NCBI GenBank assembly: GCA_017617295.1 | Contig: JAFZWN010000148.1 | Coordinates: forward strand, 1-42,042 | Source of the DNA: Clostridiales bacterium | GTDB lineage: Bacteria; Bacillota; Clostridia; Saccharofermentanales; Saccharofermentanaceae | Direction: 5' to 3' | Length of the DNA: 42,042 nt | Shown: piece after piece, positions 40,385-42,042 of the stretch | How positions within the stretch are numbered: position 1 is the stretch's first letter | Layout of the letters: each line of letters opens with the position of its first letter | The notes under the pieces: generated by a model | Told to the model about the DNA's origin: nothing | Seen by the model: only the letters and a program-made list of their open reading frames with translations | Databases searched by the model: none | Made by a program: the position numbers and the translations under genes

Positions 40385-41413
40385 ATGAAATCTGCCCGTA
40401 AGATGTGTGCATTGCTTATATGCTCTGCTCTAGTCCTGTCTGTATCCGGCTGTGATAACGGCGGGAGCAGAAGGAGAAGTCACCGCGACGATGACGGGGA
40501 CGAGATAGAGGAGACCGAAGAGGAAACGACCACCGAAGAGGAGACAACGACAGAGCCGGAGACTGAAGAGACGCGTGAAGAGCCTTCCGAGGAGACCTCT
40601 GAGGAGACCACCGAAGATACTTCAGAAGAGACTACTGAGGAGACAACCGAGGAAACTACTGAGGAGACGACTGCCACTCCTGCTTATACTAATGTTCCCG
40701 TAGAGTGGTATCTTCAGCAAGAATCCGCATTTGACGGAGAAGTTCCCCGGATAGCTGTGCCGGGACATGAATATGCTGCGAACAGGGTCGGTGATCATCC
40801 TTCATTTGGCACAATGTATAAGGGGTTTATCGAAGAAGCTAACGGGGCCGCGAATCTGTCTATGAGCGTCTATACGATGGATGATAATCTTGTGTACGAG
40901 AATGTTTATTTCATTCTCGATGGCATCAATTACCCCGGGTTTGACAGTTACGACTTTGATGCAGTCTCAGCGTCGATAAATAATTACATAAACGAATTGT
41001 TTAATATGGGAATGTATGTATATCTTGAGACAGACGGTGTACCGGATGGAAACGGTAATCTTCACGGATACTTATGGTATGACCCGTCAGCTACCTTTAA
41101 TACACGGGGAACCTGTCTTCCGACTCAGGAATTAACACAGCTTAATGAGGAACTTCTTATGTTCGGATTTGCGGAGCCGGATCCCTCTTACACAGGTCCA
41201 TATGCAGATGTCTATGCTCAATACCCTTCGTTTGCTGCTGATTATTCGGGGTATCCGATAGTCCGGAGGTTGTTTTCCAGAGGTTCGGGAGTACCTTATT
41301 ATCCCCTGTCTGTAGCATTTTATGATCCGGTATCCGATCAGTTAAATGATGAGGAGTATTATTTTTCCGAACCGCTCGATGTTGCTTTCCCTGATGGTAT
41401 GGGAGAGACATAA
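40385..41413 (+). CDS. Lipoprotein with a degenerate SNase-like domain
   Basis: This 342-residue protein starts at the ATG behind GGGAGGGAAG. The lipoprotein signal (MKSARKMCALLICSALVLSV) ends in SGC. A spacer of about 60 residues built of Glu-Glu-Thr/Ser repeats follows (about 38-100). The C-terminal part resembles a staphylococcal-nuclease OB fold: YENVYFILDGINYPGF, YVYLETDGVPDGNGNLHGY and LNEELLMFGFAEPDPSYTGP followed by YADVYAQYPSF. The residue corresponding to the catalytic Arg of the YGR segment is Asn (GNGN), so nuclease activity is doubtful. A damaged tandem copy follows 21 bases downstream. Confidence 0.75.
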   Translation: MKSARKMCALLICSALVLSVSGCDNGGSRRRSHRDDDGDEIEETEEETTTEEETTTEPETEETREEPSEETSEETTEDTSEETTEETTEETTEETTATPAYTNVPVEWYLQQESAFDGEVPRIAVPGHEYAANRVGDHPSFGTMYKGFIEEANGAANLSMSVYTMDDNLVYENVYFILDGINYPGFDSYDFDAVSASINNYINELFNMGMYVYLETDGVPDGNGNLHGYLWYDPSATFNTRGTCLPTQELTQLNEELLMFGFAEPDPSYTGPYADVYAQYPSFAADYSGYPIVRRLFSRGSGVPYYPLSVAFYDPVSDQLNDEEYYFSEPLDVAFPDGMGET

Positions 41414-41434
41414 AACAGAAGAAAAGAGAGAATT

Positions 41435-41870
41435 ATGAAATCTGTCCGAAAGATATTTGCTTTACTTATATGCCCCGATGATATCTTTCGAATGGGTCAT
41501 AGACAGGCTTATCGGCCATCGCACGATATATGTCGAGACCGACGGTGTCCTGGATGAGCACGGCCAGCTTCACGGATATGTCTATTTCGATCAGGATACG
41601 ACGACAACGAACGGTGCTGCTACGGAAGACTCTAACTTTGTTCAGCTGAATGAATGGCTCCTGGCTCACGGGTTTGCGGAACCGGATCCCGATTATACCG
41701 GCCCTTATGCCGATATCTATGCCCAGTATCCGTCCTTTAATACGGGTCTGGCAGGATATCCGATAATCGAGCCTACCAATATCGATCTTGACGGCAACGG
41801 TGTCTATGACGGAGTACAGCAGACTAATGTCGAGCCCGGCAGCTTTGCAAATTCGATAATCTTTTGTTGA
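41435..41870 (+). pseudogene. Collapsed tandem copy of the SNase-like lipoprotein gene
   Basis: The first 13 codons (MKSVRKIFALLIC) are nearly identical to the start of the preceding gene. The sequence then jumps, with a one-base frame change near 41475, to the C-terminal domain (YVETDGVLDEHGQLHGYVYF, QLNEWLLAHGFAEPDPDYTG, PYADIYAQYPSF), followed by a tail with an Asp-rich calcium-loop-like DLDGNGVYDG. The rest of the signal, the Glu/Thr spacer and the first half of the domain are missing. The final codons run into the 36-bp repeat at 41866, which supplies the stop. It is a tandem duplicate that has lost its middle. Confidence 0.75.
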
Positions 41871-41901
41871 ACGATGCACCATTTTTGGAGTATCATTCAG
41901 G
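41866..41901. repeat. 36-bp dispersed repeat, copy 3
   Basis: Identical to the copies at 23751 and 25668 and in the same orientation. It overlaps the end of the collapsed lipoprotein copy and stands 18 bases before the end of a convergent minus-strand gene. Confidence 0.95.
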
Positions 41902-41919
41902 TTAAAGGTCACAAATCCG

Positions 41920-42042
41920 TTATCCCAACACGTAGTAATCCGGCTTATCCGCTTCCTTTTCCCAGAACTCGAACAGAGTATTCGCGATCGTCTTATCAAA
42001 GTAACCAACCTTGCCGTCGGGTCTCAATACAACATACGCTCC
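41920..42042 (-). CDS. C-terminal end of an unknown protein (runs off the window)
   Basis: The minus-strand frame is open from the window end to a stop at 41920. The visible 40 residues (GAYVVLRPDGKVGYFDKTIA, then TLFEFWEKEADKPDYYVLG) show a beta-turn followed by an amphipathic helix with many charged and aromatic residues. I do not recognise the family. It converges on the 36-bp repeat. Confidence 0.5.
   Translation of the reverse strand, partial: GAYVVLRPDGKVGYFDKTIANTLFEFWEKEADKPDYYVLG

Noticed and set aside
40480..40677. Ser/Val-repeat protein on the minus strand
   Set aside because: It is the complement of the Glu/Thr-rich spacer codons of the lipoprotein gene.

Overview
The window reads as a chromosomal segment of a Gram-positive, probably anaerobic member of the Clostridia, perhaps a gut or rumen Oscillospirales/Saccharofermentans-like lineage. 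The support is a primary SigA-type sigma factor, AddAB instead of RecBCD, an Rnf-type gene set, many lipoproteins with Glu/Thr-rich linkers, LacI-sensor/GGDEF and OmpR-type signalling, strong AGGAGG ribosome sites and roughly balanced base composition. The taxonomic placement is inference.

Layout. 1-3.5 kb: the end of an O-acetylhomoserine sulfhydrylase, then a tight lipid operon (MarR regulator, acyl carrier protein, diacylglycerol-kinase-like lipid kinase, membrane-anchored EEP phosphodiesterase) and a small BFD-type [2Fe-2S] protein. 3.5-4.0 kb: a non-coding block between convergent terminators with four 56-bp GTACC/GGTAC repeat units. 4.0-6.7 kb: divergent plsC and acyl-CoA synthetase genes. 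6.8-14.5 kb: addB-addA (double-strand break repair) and convergent tadA (tRNA inosine-34). 14.5-17.8 kb: two membrane zinc-ribbon proteins and rpoD. 17.8-22.7 kb: a reduced, divergent Rnf-like cluster (C, D, G-like and an unknown membrane protein) with no A, B or E gene and altered flavinylation motifs. 22.7-25.8 kb: tRNA-Arg(CCU) followed by a decayed island (integrase tail, 23-bp tandem repeats, restriction-modification fragments), then a third zinc-ribbon protein. 25.8-28.9 kb: an intact two-component system and a cluster of internally deleted gene remnants around a 107-bp nested palindrome. 28.9-32.7 kb: a membrane-tethered ECF sigma factor, a lipoprotein that appears to share its outer domain, a HAD-type protein and another lipoprotein. 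32.7-34.6 kb: a LacI-sensor diguanylate cyclase with a helically phased operator-like array over its promoter. 35-40.3 kb: an ABC exporter (ATPase plus FtsX-type permease) with a serine hydrolase. 40.3-42 kb: an SNase-like lipoprotein, its collapsed tandem copy and the end of an unknown minus-strand gene.

The first 22.7 kb is compact and conserved in style, while 22.7-42 kb is accessory. Two features tie the accessory part together. A perfectly conserved 36-bp imperfect palindrome occurs three times in the same orientation (23751, 25668, 41866), each time next to broken or incomplete genes. In addition, at least four gene remnants have a 5' end joined directly to a 3' end with the middle missing. 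Together they suggest a recombination or excision process, or an assembly artefact, that deserves checking. The other strong candidates for something undescribed are the stripped-down Rnf-like complex and the sigma factor fused to a membrane sensor domain.
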